Assembly: GCA_013398295.1 (NCBI GenBank)
Contig: VZSF01001417.1
Coordinates: 1,040,322 to 1,104,321 of the forward strand
Source: Chionis minor
Lineage: Eukaryota > Chordata > Aves > Charadriiformes > Chionididae
Direction of reading: 5' to 3'
DNA length: 64,000 nucleotides
Positions 25,216 through 37,489 of the stretch are shown one piece after another. The position numbers and the translations under genes are program-made. Each line of letters opens with the position of its first letter. The stretch's first letter is position 1. The notes under the pieces were generated by a model. It saw only the letters and a list, made by a program, of their open reading frames with translations, was not told the origin of the DNA and ran no database searches.

Positions 25216-27244
25216 GAAAGCCAAGTGATGATAATTCTTAGAGAAAAATGCAGGGAAAATAACCTAAAAATCACCAGAATTGACATAAAACTCTCCAGCA
25301 GATGGGGGCCTAGCACTCCCTGAGGGCCTTGCTTATGTGAAGACCAGTTACTTGTAAACATTTATAAATTCTGGCAAATATGTACAGACTTCCACAGAAG
25401 TAATTGCATTCCCCTTTTCTTGCATCAGAGGCAGCTGGTGCCATCTGAAATATACCCCATCCCTACACCATATCTACACACACGCATGCATCTGTAAAAT
25501 GCGTTCTTGGATCTGCTGATGTGTTGAGGGCAAAGAAAAAACCCCATGAAAAAGTGGTTGTAAGAATCATTATTTTTGATGGAAGTATTACCTATGCAAG
25601 ATGCACAAAGCAAGCATTGCAGTTAGCTCACTCAAATTACTTTAGATCTCCCAGTCAAGGTAAGTCATGCTGTTCATTTACTGGTAGGGACATTTTAACT
25701 TAAAGTTTGCCCGACTAAATAATGAAAATCTGTTTTCCAAAATACAAAATGACAAGTTATAATGTCCCACTCCAGCATTTCAAGTTATAAGTCATTTATA
25801 TTTATAAAATACAGCGGCTGCTGAATACTGTGATAAAGTAGCAAAAATCAGATTCAAATTAACAGAGATTGCAATAAAATCAAATATAACCCTGCCACAA
25901 TGAAATACTGAAAGACTATAGAAAGACAATCATCAAAATTATCTTTGTTGATAACAACATTCCCTAAATAAAATCAGTCCTTTAAACCCCGTGTGACAGC
26001 TACACTAACAAAAAGGACACCTAACAGGATCACAGCTTCAATACACAAGACAAAGAAATCCAACTGGAATGAGACACCCGGTTCCCATTTGCTGCTCTGA
26101 ATATCCCCTGCCCTGACAGAAACCTGTGACAACGAAGTTGTCATTAGGGGACAGGCACTGGATAACTAACTGCATAAATATAGCCTACCTGTAACGGCAG
26201 GCTGCAGCCAGAGCATGCTGACAGCCTATTTCTAGAGAACACAGGCGGTGCACAAAAGTCACATTATAATCTGAGAACAAAACCGCTGCCTTTGTGTATT
26301 TGGCAATATTAATACATAATAAGGAGAATGGATAAAAGCAGCCAAGTGGTTTCCTTACGCTACCTAGCAGGGTCTGTCTGCAGGCTTTGAATCCCCGTCC
26401 CGAGGTGCCCGGAGGAGTCCTCGGCAGTTTGCCAAGCTGCGCCATGAAGCTGGGCTGGCAGCCCCTCAGTTGTGGAGCAACTGCCAGGGACAGAGAATCT
26501 CCTGCTCAAGCACACCAAAGGCGCAGCCTTTTCCAGCACTGCTCAAGATGAACTTTCCAGCACACATCTCTGATTTCACACGTTCGCCAGCCCTGCTTCT
26601 GCAGGTACGCTGTCAGCACACCACACGACCACCCATCAGAACAACAGGTTGTTATTTCCATGTTTGCATTCCCAGACCCTGCAGCACACTGGAGGCCGAT
26701 GAGGGTTTGCCAATGCATTAACTGTGATCTGGAAAGAAGCACCTTGATTAGAGAGGCACTGAAGAGCAGCGACAGGAGTTGTAGGACTCTGGCATGCTGA
26801 AGCATGAGGCCTGATGGCTGTTTCCTCTTTTCCCACCAAGATGAAGAGGAAATGCTTCTAAAAGTGCAGTTTTGCTTAATTACACTGCCTGATCACTTTA
26901 AAGCACTATTTGCACACGAACATTGTAGAAGCTAACTGTATGAGAAGGAGCTAGCTGATAAGGTCAGCTTTGCAGGTGGGTTTAAATTCTTTTCGAGACA
27001 GAAGAAGTTATTTACACCTGTTTTGAAACATGGCTGTGCTATGTACTTGCCTCATGTCTTCATCTAACCTGGAGAGTCCAGATACCAGGCTTTGCATGGG
27101 ACTCAGCTGCACCTCAGAGTGTCCAGGGAGCAGCCCCTCCACCCCAGTGAGAGAGCAGCCCCCGCAACGCCAGGGAAAGCACCTAGTGCTGTCCTGGTTT
27201 GCGTCCAAATTGCTCTGGCAAGACTCCCTTAGCAAAACGTAGCT
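25216..27244. other. non-coding stretch, GC-richer toward CR1 copy B
   Basis: No gene was recognised. Between about 26180 and 26830 and between 27060 and 27200 the DNA is richer in GC than its surroundings, so several overlapping open frames appear on both strands. None resembles a known protein. A minus-strand ATG with a downstream donor-like GTAAGG (26359-26445) was considered and not accepted. Confidence 0.5.
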
Positions 27245-27931
27245 AATGCAGAAAAGCATCTGGGGGTCCTGGACGACAGTCAGCTGAACATGAGCCAGCA
27301 GTGTGCCCAGGTGGCCAAGAAGGCCAATGGCATCTTGGCCTGTATCAAGAACGGTGTGACCAGCGGGAGCAGGGAAGTGATTGTGCCCCTGTACTCAGCA
27401 CTGGTGAGGCCGCAGCTCGAGTGCTGTGTTCAGTTTTGGGCACCGCAGTATCGGAGGGACATTGAGGTGCTGGAGCGTGTCCAGGGAAAGGCAACAAAGC
27501 TGGTGAGGGGTCTGGAGAACAAGTCTTATGAGGAGCAGCTGAGAGAGTTGGGATTGTTTAGCCTGGAGAAGAGGAGGTTGAGGGGAGACCTTATCACTCT
27601 CTACAACTACCTGAAAGGAGGTTACAGCGAGGTGGGAGTCAATCTCTTCTCCCAAGTAACAAGCGATAGGACAAGAGAAAATGGCCTCAAGTTGTGCCAG
27701 GGGAGGTTTCGGTTGGATATTAGGAAAAACTTCTTTGCAGAAAGGGTTATCAAGCATTGGAACAGGCTGCCCAGGGAAGTGGTGGAATCACGATCCCTGG
27801 AGGTATTTAAAAGACAGGTAGACGTGGTGCTGAGGGACATGGTTTAGGGGTGGTTTTGGCAGTGTAGGTTTATGGTTGGACTCGATGATCTTGAAGGTCT
27901 CTTCCAACCCAAGTGATTCTGTGATTCTGTA
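27245..27931 (+). mobile_element. CR1 LINE copy B, 5'-truncated, least damaged
   Basis: CR1 3' end fragment of about 690 bases. It enters ORF2 inside the segment after the RT palm (reading EKHLGVLDD at about 27251) and runs uninterrupted to the ORF2 stop. An 80-base 3' UTR follows, containing GGACTCGATGATCTTGAAGG. The element ends in two GATTCTGT units (27915-27930), the terminal octamer-like repeat of CR1. That tail differs from the ATTCTATG tail of copy C, so the two copies derive from different CR1 subfamilies. The open frame suggests it is the youngest of the three. Confidence 0.93.
27248..27847 (+). pseudogene. CR1 ORF2 C-terminal fragment, frame intact
   Basis: An uninterrupted frame of 199 codons plus stop, belonging to the C-terminal domain downstream of the RT catalytic core. 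Landmarks in order are [82 protein letters not shown] and [15 protein letters not shown], ending RDMV. This region is conserved across CR1 elements and probably takes part in nucleic-acid binding, though its role is less defined than that of the RT core. An internal ATG at 27290 has no promoter and is not a true start. The catalytic motifs lie upstream of the truncation and are absent, so no enzyme can be made. No frameshift or stop is present, unlike copies A and C. Confidence 0.88.
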
Positions 27932-30900
27932 AGTGTGTGCTAAAATTTGCGTGCAGCTCTTGGCTGTTACTTAACCTGCTGAAGTAATGAGCTGCTGGAG
28001 TGGGAAGGCAGCAGAGGAGAGGGAGGAAAGGGAAGCAAATGGCCAATACCCCTGGAGAAAGGGGCTGTTAGAGCAGGGTGCTGATTTCCTGGAAAAGATG
28101 TAGCTGCCAGAGTGGATGGTTTGAGCGGCTCCAGTGCTGAACAGTGAAGAATGAAGAATGTGGTGAACAGTAGCACATGAAAAGCGCAGTAAGAGCAGGA
28201 AGAAAAATCCTGAGGGGAAGTACAGGTAGGAAATATGGTACAAGAAACAAGGAAGGCAAGGGTAGCTAGGGCAGGGAAGACTGCCAGGAATCACGCTGGT
28301 TCCTTATTTTATAAGAAGATTATAGTTCATAGTTACAGGCTGTGCTTTTACAGGCAGGCAGTGATGGCTATTGGAAAGTTTGTACTCCAGCTATACGGTA
28401 AATAGAACCCTTGAATGGAATCACCTGTAACTTATATAATTTGTTTTCTGAGTAATAATCCTCTCCTGCATGCTATTATACTGCAAACTATTTTTTCTAA
28501 TGCAGGTGATTCTTGGAGTTTGCTTTGTGGACTACAAATACATTTTGCTCAGGGTCCAGAGAAACGGTCTTGCTCCCATCTCCCCATCTTCGCTTCCTAT
28601 TCCAAAGTCAAGCCAGTATAAGTGATTTTCCAAAATGAGGAAGTTATATAGGAGTCAATATCACGTTGCATTTACATTTTAAGGAGTTTTAGGAGAGGTA
28701 TACAAGAGTGTTGTTTATCTCAACTTGTTCTATTTAGGAACACTTAGAATAACATTGCAAATAACATGTCTACTCAGATAAAACGCTAGAGGGCTTGGAT
28801 GCCATCTCGCACTTCGGCAGAACAGTAAATACAAAGAGCCCTACTATGGGAATATGAATATTCACTAGCAGCCGAGGGAGGTGAATTGTTATGCAAGTGG
28901 CAATATCCACTGCATACACTTAAATTCCTCTTGCTTCATTCTAATGCATAATCTTCCTCTGCTTTTAGATGGATGTATCTGACTGTAGTTCGTGTCTTTA
29001 GCGTTTTTGTAAAGTCTGACATGAACTGATTTAGTTTAAAAAAAAAACACAACTGAATACCACATTATTTGTAATATATTACATTAATCAGCTTGTTATA
29101 AACAGCTAAAAGAAGACACAATTTTCTACAACCTTAAATACTTTCCTCTTCAGAAAGTAATAGATGAGTTAAATACAAATAGGAAAGCTTAATGAGGTGT
29201 AAAGTTTCATATTTGAACTACAAAGCTGATGTAATTTTAAACTGACTTAATACTAACCTAAGTTTGAAAGTCTCAATCATAATATTTGTTAAAGTATCTT
29301 ATAGTATTAAAGGTCAGAAAATGGGGTTAGAAATTCTCTGAAAAATGTGTAAAGGAGATCTGTATCCAGCTCAGCACAGCTATTACCAAGCCTCCAGGAA
29401 GAATTTCAATAAAATAGCAACAAAACCTTCCACTAGTAGATCTGCTGGAAAAGTGTCCAGAAAAAGAAATTATTTCATCGCTTGGACATAGTAGGAAAGC
29501 TGAGTTTGAATTCAGCCTACAGTCATCAGATGGACTTTGCAAACAAGTAAACCACTGAGAACAGGCTAATGGAAGAGAATAAGCTGGCCAGAGGAAGTAA
29601 TACAGAAAAAATAACCAACCCAACCCATTACTAAAATGCATTATATTATTAACTGTTACCACATAGTATGACAAGGCAAATAAGGATTAATTTAACTGAA
29701 GCATTTAGCCATTTCTCCTGCTTGCAACTGTGTGCAAATAGGCTCCTATTATTATTATTACTATTACCCTTCAGAGTTGCCCAATGAGCAGTGTATCGAA
29801 CACATCTCAGCATATATCGTCTGCCACTGTTCACAGAGCATATTCCTTAGATAATTCATTAGATGCAGTTCAACATTTGCGCTGTAGAACCAGCTGGCTA
29901 AAGCACAGGATAAAGTTTATGTTCCCTGACTGGCTAATATAAGCTTATAAACAATTTTCATCTACAACAAGTTGCAAAAATAATTTTGTTTAATTTAATC
30001 GTGGCGCCATCTTCAACAATAGATTTTTACAAACCTTCACTTCAACAATTCCTCAGCAACAGAATTTTTCACTGAAAATCATCACAATATCTACATTTGA
30101 AAAAAACGCCTACAGGCCCATTGTGGTGGACTTTAGTCTCTTTACATTTAAGTCAGCAACAAAAATAAGTCCCAAGAAGAGGCTTCAAGTGTCTTTTTGT
30201 TGTGTTAGGAGACGGCAAGGAAAAACACTTGCATAAATGCATTAAGCCCCCAAAGCCACTTATGTGCCATGTTCTGCACACGGTAGCAAAGCATTCAGAA
30301 GTGAGTCAGATAATATTCTACAGAGATACATTAGAATACTTCTCAATTTAAATTTCTCAAGACCTCCATTACAGCAATAAAGCCCACCCCAGTAATTTTA
30401 CCTTTCTGAATAGGCTGAACATTAACTAAATCAGAATCAAAACACTGTGAAGCACAGAAAATAAAAAAAATAGATAAAACTGCTATGCAGGAGCGACTTC
30501 CAATAACAAACACAACTTTTCTGTTATTTTTTACCAACACTATGACTCAAATACAGGGAAAATTAATGCTTGATGTTTAATTAATTAAATTAATGTGTTT
30601 TCCACCTGTTGCTTCATTATGATTAGTGCTGTAGTCACTATAAAACAACTGTCATTTGATTGAAGGGGACTACAGTCCATGACACCGTTAATATATAAAT
30701 ACAGAATACTGAAATTTGATTAGTTGGTCACGAATTCATTTTATTCAGATGCTTGTAATAACAGATATCTGTCTTTCTTAAAACTCCCAGCCCATTTTTA
30801 CTGAGCTATTACTGTTTCAATGAAAAATAAAATGTTCATTTTAGACCTAAATTCTGAAATGGAGAATGACATTGATAAGAACATATTACAGCAATGCCAC

Positions 30901-33654
30901 TGCATATCATAGCAGATGTTGTTGCCTATGGATAATCTGTGGAGGACAGAGGGGTCTTTACTTGCAAGTTCTATTTAGCTCTGCATAGACCTTATTCACG
31001 TGCCACAACCCCTGACACCAACCCTTTTGAGTCATGACCATACCTGTTATATGGATAAGTTTTTAACAGTGAAATGTTTATTTCTTTCTGAAGACAAATT
31101 AGCATTTATTAGATCTGTTCCAGTGAAAAGAAACCTTCACAGACTTTCAAGAGTCATGTCACTTCACAAATTTTAGAAAAACAAGTAACCTTATTTTACG
31201 GTTTGAAATTTGGTGGCCTCCATACAGGAAGGGAGTAGCAGCACAGCCAGATAAGGGGAACAGAGCTGTGCCACAACCAGCATTGTTACTTTTGTTACGT
31301 TTTTTTTTTCCCCGAGCTCACTTTTTCAATATTCTAATTCACTCATAATTTACGTAAGAGGTCTATATTGAGCAAATAAAACCAGAAGTAAATTCAGATA
31401 ATATTTAAGAAAATGGCACAATAACCTCTCTTCACTACACCTTACTTTTAGAGATACATCCAAGCCCTTTGGATAGCTGGGAGTTACTCTTCTGTTTCCT
31501 TCTGTTTTTTTTTCTTGCTCTGCGCACACGTTTATAAGCCAGTATGCAATAACGCCCCACCTTGGAGGGGAAGAACTTTCTTCCAGTCTGCTATGGCCAG
31601 CTTTCTTTTGGCAGAATGGCTTGTCTACTATGGTCAGCCACCATCTTCCCAGCCTGGAAACAAAATTGGTTTTCTAATTGGCAGGATCAGGCTGCAATAT
31701 TTCAAAGGAAATTACTTGGTAAACGTTGCAAACATTTTCCCAGTTTTGTGACTACCAGACTATTGTTCAATATGCTTTTTTTCCCCCCAATTTAAATAAT
31801 GTATGCATCTTAACAATATGAAAAAGGCTCAAGTTGACAAACAGTTGCACAAAACAAAATATGCTCGCTGTTTAAGTTGGTAGACAATTATTCTGACATT
31901 TTATGTCTCCTCAGTGCTTGGCTTTTTGCTATAAATTCCATCAGAATGTGCAACATGAAGTGTACTTTCGGACATGAAAATCATTATACTCTGGGAAACA
32001 AAGGTCCTATCCTGTAAGGTAACATGACCCAGAACTACTAAATGACTTAGATGCCAAAAGGAAAATTCAGGAAATAGAATTGTAAAGTGTTGTTCTCAAA
32101 ATACCTCTGAATTCCTCAGTTACCGTTTGTAAGATTTATCTCAACCAGTCTCCTTCGCTGTAGCCATCTACATACAAGCTGGTTCTCTAAATTCCCTGTA
32201 GTCAGTGGAGAGAAAGAGATGCTCTGAGGCTGCAATTCATCTGATCTATTTAAATGTCCATTTTGGAAGGAGATAAATTGTTTCCTGTGCAAACATGTTT
32301 CTCTCAAGTGATTATAAACAGAGTCTTGAAACATGACTCAGAGACAGCAATCCACAACTGGTCCGATGAATCCCATCCCTCCTGTTTGCAGGTCTCCTGC
32401 ACATAACCAGAACTGTGGCCGGTGTCCTGGGATCAGGGCTGGATCCCAGATTTCCCTCCTTCCAGGCGAGTGCCCAATTTCCTAATCTGTGTTCTCAAGG
32501 CCATTGTCCAACCCCATCCTGCCTGGTAAGCATGGATGTGGTTCTCCGGGCCTTTTTGCTCACCATAAGCAAGAGAACTGAGGAAACTCTTCATCACCAG
32601 CACCTTATGCAAAGATAAGTGAGTAAATTGGGGACAGAAGGGGATACATAGCTGCTCCAGGAAGCAGTTGAGCTGACAGTCCCAAACTGAAGTAAGCCTT
32701 TCCCTGCAGACCAAAGCAAACGCAGGATTTGGAGTTTATGGTTTTTCTCCTGCATTGTCCCTTGGTGGCTGGGCTGGCAGGTTCCACACACCGTGTTCTG
32801 GCTGCTGCAAATCCCATTTTGAGAGTGTGGTTAAGCAGCACAGCTGAGCCTGTCCAACAGCTCCTTGTGTCAAAATGAGCAGCCTTTTGGCCTTCTTCCC
32901 ATCCTACCTTGTCCTCTCCTGGCTCGGCAGGCCTTCCATCTCCTGCCTTTGAGCTCATCTGATTCATCTGTGGGCCAGGTCAGGTCATTCACCTGGCAAA
33001 ACACTGTGGGAATTTGTCTGCTGTAGCTTTCTGTTTCTTTAGTAAGCCGAATTTGTTCAATTTGTGCAGGTGTTCAAGACATGCCATTGCAAGAGGACAC
33101 GGCTAGAGGGAGACCACCAGCAGCTTAATTGGTCATTCACCACACAACCTGGCCAGCAGCAGACCCAAGTTAGCACCATCATTCATCCCTCCCTCATTCC
33201 TTCACATACCCCCCCAGTCCTCAGTCAGTGCCCCCCTCTCCCCAGTCAGCACCACAGAGACACCACCGCACAACCATTACAGCGGCTGAACTGTTTGTCT
33301 GGCCACTTTCTAACCCAGTTCTGGGAACTGATTTCAGTTAAAACCAAAAGCCACCTTTTTTATCAGAGGCAATGGTTTTGCAGAGAGGTGTTAGAGGGCA
33401 ATCAGAGTGTTAAATGGGCATAACCTCCAGTTAAGGAATGATCCATTTGCTCTGGATCTGCAGCTGCAGTCCCAAGTGGGACAGAAGAAAACTGGGCATC
33501 ACTGTGCTTTCTTCCCAGGTGTCTCCTGCAAGGAAGGAGTGATGGAGAAGCTCAGTACTATGTAGGACTGAGATCAAAATAACATTACCTAGCCTGACCA
33601 ATTTTGGCATATTTTTCCATCTCTACCACAAAGGAATTGCACCCACTCCAGCCA
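27932..33654. other. long non-coding stretch between CR1 copies B and C
   Basis: No gene was recognised. The sequence is AT-rich to about 32300, with an ATT trinucleotide run at 29748-29764 and homeodomain-like ATTA-rich stretches near 30580. It becomes GC-richer at 32370-33330. Open frames of up to 120 codons in that GC-richer part overlap on both strands and resemble nothing known. Whether DNA just 5' of copy C belongs to CR1 5' sequence is unclear. I see no recognisable CR1 ORF1. Confidence 0.5.
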
Positions 33655-33680
33655 GTAAGTCAGCTTCAAAGGGGACCCAG

Positions 33681-34559
33681 CTTAGGTGCCTCTATGCAAA
33701 CACACGTAGCATGGGGAACAAACAAGAGGAGTCAGAGATGTGTGCACGCCTGCAGAGCTATGATCTCACTGGCATCACGGAGACGTGATGGGGTGGCTCC
33801 TGTGACTGGAGTGTTGGAATGGAAGGATACAGGCTCTTCAGGAAGGACAGGCAAGGGAGACAAGGAGGGGGTGTCACCCTCTATGTCAGTGAACAGCTGG
33901 AGTGCATGGAGCTCCACCTGGGAATGGATGAAGAGACGACCAAGAGCATATGGGTCAGGATTAAAGGGAACACAGGGGCAGGTGATATTACAGTGGGGGT
34001 CTGCTACAGGCTACCTGACCAGGATGACAGAGCAGATGAGGCTCTCTATAGACAGATATGTGCAGCCTCATGTTCACAGGCCCTAGTCCTCATGGGGCAC
34101 TTCAACCACCCCAATATCTGTTGGAGGGACAACACAGCCGGGCACAAGCAATCCAGGAAGTTCTTGGAATGCATTGATGACAACTTCCTTCTCCAAGTGG
34201 TAGAGAAGCCAACAAGGAAAGGAGCGATGCTGGACCTTGACCTCACCAACAAGGAGGGTCTGGTGGGGAATGTGAAGCTCAAGGGTAGCCTTGGCTGCAG
34301 TGATCATGAAATGGTAGAGTTCAAGATCCTTAGGGCAGGGAGGAGGGTGCGCAGCAAGTGCACTACCCTGGACTTCAGGAGAGTAGACTTTAGGCTCTTG
34401 AGGGATCTGCTTGGTAGGGTTCCATGGGAGAAAGCACTGGAGGGGAGAGGGGCCCAAGAAAGCTGGTTAGTATGCAAGGATCGCTCCTCTAAGCTCAGGA
34501 GCAATGTGTTCCAACTAAGAAGTTATCAGGCAAAAAAGCCAGGAGGCCTGCATGGATGA
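33681..34559 (+). pseudogene. CR1 ORF2 endonuclease domain (APE type), inactivated
   Basis: APE-like endonuclease that would nick target DNA to prime reverse transcription. In frame, it reads LRCLYANTRSMGNKQEE (compare YTNARSMGNKQEE), then DLTGITET followed by a TGA at 33786-33788 where CR1 normally has the first tryptophan of ITETWW. After the stop the same frame runs open for about 250 codons: EGYRLFRKDRQGRQGGGV, VCYRLPDQ, LMGHFNHPNICW, LDLDLTNKEGLVGNV and CSDHEMVEF. The usual GDFNHP motif reads GHFNHP, so a conserved catalytic-site aspartate is changed. The SDH motif near the C-terminal end of the domain is kept. A single stop and a single key substitution in a long open frame suggest moderate age. 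Confidence 0.9.
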
Positions 34560-34779
34560 ACAAGGAGTCCCTGGACACACTCAAAAGCAAAAAAGAGGCC
34601 TACAAAGCATGGAAGCAAGGACAGGTAGCCTGGGAGGAATACAGAGAAAATGAGCAGCCAGGGACCAGGTTAGCCAAGCTAAAGCCCAGATAGAATTACA
34701 TCTGGCCAGGGACATCAAGGGCAACAAGAAAAACTTCCATAAGTATGTCAGCGATAAAAAGAGGACTAAAGAAGATCTG

Positions 34780-36330
34780 GGCCCTCTCCGGAAGGAAACG
34801 GGAGACCGGGTCACCACAGATATGGAGATGGCTGAGGTACTTGACTTTTTTGCCGCAGTCTTCACCGGCAAGGGCTCTAACCACACTGCCCAAGTCACAG
34901 AAGGCAAAGGCAGGGACTGGCAGAATGAAGAACTGCCCACTGTAGGTGAAGATCAAGTACAAGACCATCTGAGGAACCTGAAGGTACACAAGTCCATGGG
35001 ATCTGATGAAATCCATCTGCAAGTCCTGAGGGAACTGGCAAACTAAGTTGCTATCCATCATATTTTAAAAGTCATGTCAGTCTGCTGAAGTTCCCACTGA
35101 CTAGAGAAGGGGAAACATAACCCCCATTTTCAAAAAGAGAAAAAAGAAAGACCTGGGGAACTACAGGCCGGTCAGTCTCACCTCTGCACCCAGCAAGATC
35201 ATGGAGCAGATCATCCTGGAATCTCTGCTAAGGCACATGGAAAATAATGAGCTGATCAGTGATAGTCTAAATGGCTTCACCAAGGTCAAGTCATGCCTGA
35301 CAAATTTGGTGACCTTCTATGACAGGGTTACAGAATTGGTGGATAAGGGGAGAGAGCAACAGACGTCATTTACCTGGACTTATCCAAAGCACTTGACACT
35401 GTCCCACACGACATCCTGGTCTCTAAATTGGAGAGGCATGGATTTGATAGATGGACCACTCGGTGGATAAAGAACTGTCTGGATGGTGGCACTCAAACTT
35501 CAACGGCTCAATGTCCAAGTGGGAACCGGTGACAAGTGGTGTTCTTCAGGGGTCAGTACTGGGAGTGGTGCTGCTACTGGGAGGGCAAACCCTCAGCAAG
35601 TTTGCCGACACAAAGCTGTGTGGCACGGTTGACACACTGGAGGGAAGGGATGTCGTCTAGAGGGACCTGGACAGGCTTGAGAGGTGGGTCTGTGCCAAGC
35701 TCATGAAGTTCAAGCAGGCCAAGTGCAAGGTCCTGCACATCAGTCACAGCAATCCCAAGCACAAATGAAGGCTGGGCAGAGAATGGATTTGGAACAGCTC
35801 TGAGGAGAAGGACTTGGAGGTGTTGGTGGAGGAGAAGCTCAAAGCCAGCAGTGTGCACTCGCAGCCCAGAAAGCCAACCGCATCCTGGCCTGCATCAAAA
35901 GAAGCATGGCCAGCAGGTCGAGGGAGATGATCTCCCCCTCTACTCCACTCTGGTGAGACCCCACCTGGAGTACTGCATCCAGCTTTGGAGTACGCAGCAC
36001 AAGAAGGACATGGACCTGTTAGAGAGGGTCCAGAGGAGGGCCACAAAGATGATCAGAAAGCTGGAGCACCTCTCCTATGAGGACAGGCTGAGAGAGTTGG
36101 AGTTGTTCAGCCTGGAGAAGAGAAGGCTCCGGGGAGACCTTATAGCAGCTTTCCAGTATCTGAAAGGGGCCTACAAGAAAGCTGTAGAGGAACTTTTTAC
36201 ACGGGCATGTAGTGATAGCGCCAGCAGTAATGGCTTCAAACTGAAAGAGCACAGATTTACTCTGAGGGTGGTGAACACTGGAACAGGTTGCCCAGAGAAA
36301 CTGTGGATGCCCCATCCCTAGAAAGTGTTC
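34780..36330 (+). pseudogene. CR1 ORF2 reverse transcriptase region, frameshifted
   Basis: Remnants of the RT, in order: [20 protein letters not shown] and [18 protein letters not shown], with a TAA at 35044-35046; [18 protein letters not shown] and [13 protein letters not shown]; after a frameshift near 35355, motif [14 protein letters not shown], with both aspartates kept; motif B as GVLQGSVLG instead of GVPQGS; motif C as KFADTKLCGT, lacking one aspartate of FADD, just after loss of the FNIYISD segment. The C-terminal part keeps [27 protein letters not shown] and [20 protein letters not shown]. It has lost about nine residues around LDIRKKFF near 36255 and one base near 36275. No active enzyme is possible. 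Confidence 0.9.
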
Positions 36331-36518
36331 AAGGCCAGGTTGGATAATGCTTTGAGCAACCTGGTCTAGTGGAAAGTGTCCCTGCCCATGGCAGGGGGTT
36401 TGTAACCAGATGATCTTTAATGTCCCTTCCAACCTAAACCATTCTATGATTCTATGAATATAAATCTGCCCCAAACCAAAAAAAAGTATTTTAATAATTA
36501 TTACTGCCCTTCTTGGGA

Positions 36519-36534
36519 ATTCTATGATTCTATA
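36519..36534 (+). repeat. isolated pair of CR1 tail octamers
   Basis: ATTCTATGATTCTATA, two units of the CR1 terminal repeat, sits about 60 bases beyond the end of copy C with unrelated AT-rich sequence between. It may be the end of the tail of copy C after an insertion, or all that remains of another CR1 tail. Confidence 0.5.
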
Positions 36535-36984
36535 TCCTCCAACAATCACATATGGTTAGCATGGGAAATTACATACTTCTTGACAGAGCAAGTACCCTGG
36601 GAAGTTACACTGAATTTTATTTCACAGAGATGTGCCATCCATACACTTGTTAAAATTCAACTGAACTATAACTAGCTCTTGCATTAGCATTTAAGAGCAG
36701 ACTTAAATTTTCAGGAAAGCATCCCTAAACAGAGCAGAGTCTTATGTGCTGTTTCAAATGTTAAAAAATATGGTTGAATTAAAAATACTGTGCTGATAAA
36801 TATAACTTTCTGTTACAGCCTAATTCTGAAATGGGCAGAATTATGCAGCTTTGAATGAAATATGGTCACCTCGGCTTTCTTGGATGATTTATTTTAGATT
36901 ATTACAGACTACTTACACTCTGCTCTACTGTTATTTTTTTATCTAGCAGAAAAACATATTGCTAGCTATATTTATGAAAGGGTG

Positions 36985-37032
36985 TATACATATGCATATA
37001 TACATATATACATACATGAATATGTATATATA
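36985..37032. repeat. TA/CATA microsatellite
   Basis: An imperfect alternating run of TATACATATG, TATATACATA and GTATATATAT units, AT-rich and low in complexity. Confidence 0.8.
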
Positions 37033-37421
37033 TTGCTCAATCAAACCCAGAAATTTTAACTCTTTGGATTCTTAAATATTTTTAGGTGTACCAACTGTAA
37101 AACTTCAATTTTCTGAATGACAATTAAACACTTAATGCAAGAACTCTCATATCAGATACACAGTTATCAGAAAGCATGAGAGTTTGGAAAATTTACTCAA
37201 ATAAGGAGACTAATTTGGATTTAGATGTAAACAACCATGGTAACTTTTATTCTCTCTTTTAAAATACTTTCAAAACTACACTGTTAGCTATAGTTGCTGA
37301 TATAATGCTCTGAGTACATCAAGTTGCTCATCTTCCACTTAAGACTGAAATAGTTTCCAACTGCGACTCCTTCCATGGCATAGTAACTTTTGTTTCTTAA
37401 ATGGTGTGGTAAAAGCAATAA

Positions 37422-37433
37422 TTTTTTCTCTCT

Positions 37434-37469
<36 letters not shown>

Positions 37470-37489
37470 NNNNNTTTTTTTTTTTTTTT
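37422..37489. repeat. CT/T tract interrupted by five N
   Basis: A short (CT)n leads into T-only sequence, then AAA and NNNNN at 37470-37474, then more T. The N run marks an unresolved or gap-filled homopolymer, so true length and flanking order are unknown. An apparent open frame across it (37390-37632) is an artefact of poly-phenylalanine. Confidence 0.95.

Larger units (their letters stand above)
33655..36457 (+). mobile_element. CR1 LINE copy C, 2.8 kb with endonuclease and RT
   Basis: The longest transposon in the window. It covers most of CR1 ORF2, from just before the endonuclease through the RT and C-terminal domain, into a 3' UTR. The tail reads AACCATTCTATGATTCTATG (about 36438-36457), the CR1 terminal octamer ATTCTATG repeated. 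The 5' edge is approximate, because homology fades upstream of CTTAGGTGCCTCTATGCAAA at 33681. ORF1 and the promoter are missing. Multiple stops, frameshifts and catalytic losses show that it is dead. No clear target-site duplication is visible, as is usual for CR1. Confidence 0.94.

Noticed and set aside
26359..26445. Possible minus-strand first coding exon (ATG to GTAAGG donor, 29 codons)
   Set aside because: The Kozak context and CpG content are weak, and no downstream exon was recognised. It cannot be distinguished from chance.
33604..34086. 160-codon plus-strand frame at the 5' part of CR1 copy C
   Set aside because: Out of register with the endonuclease motifs, which read in the frame of 33681-34559. 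It overlaps them and shows no motif of its own.
36019..36549. 176-codon open frame on the minus strand
   Set aside because: Mostly antisense to the C-terminal region and 3' UTR of CR1 copy C. It is a shadow of the element's coding strand.
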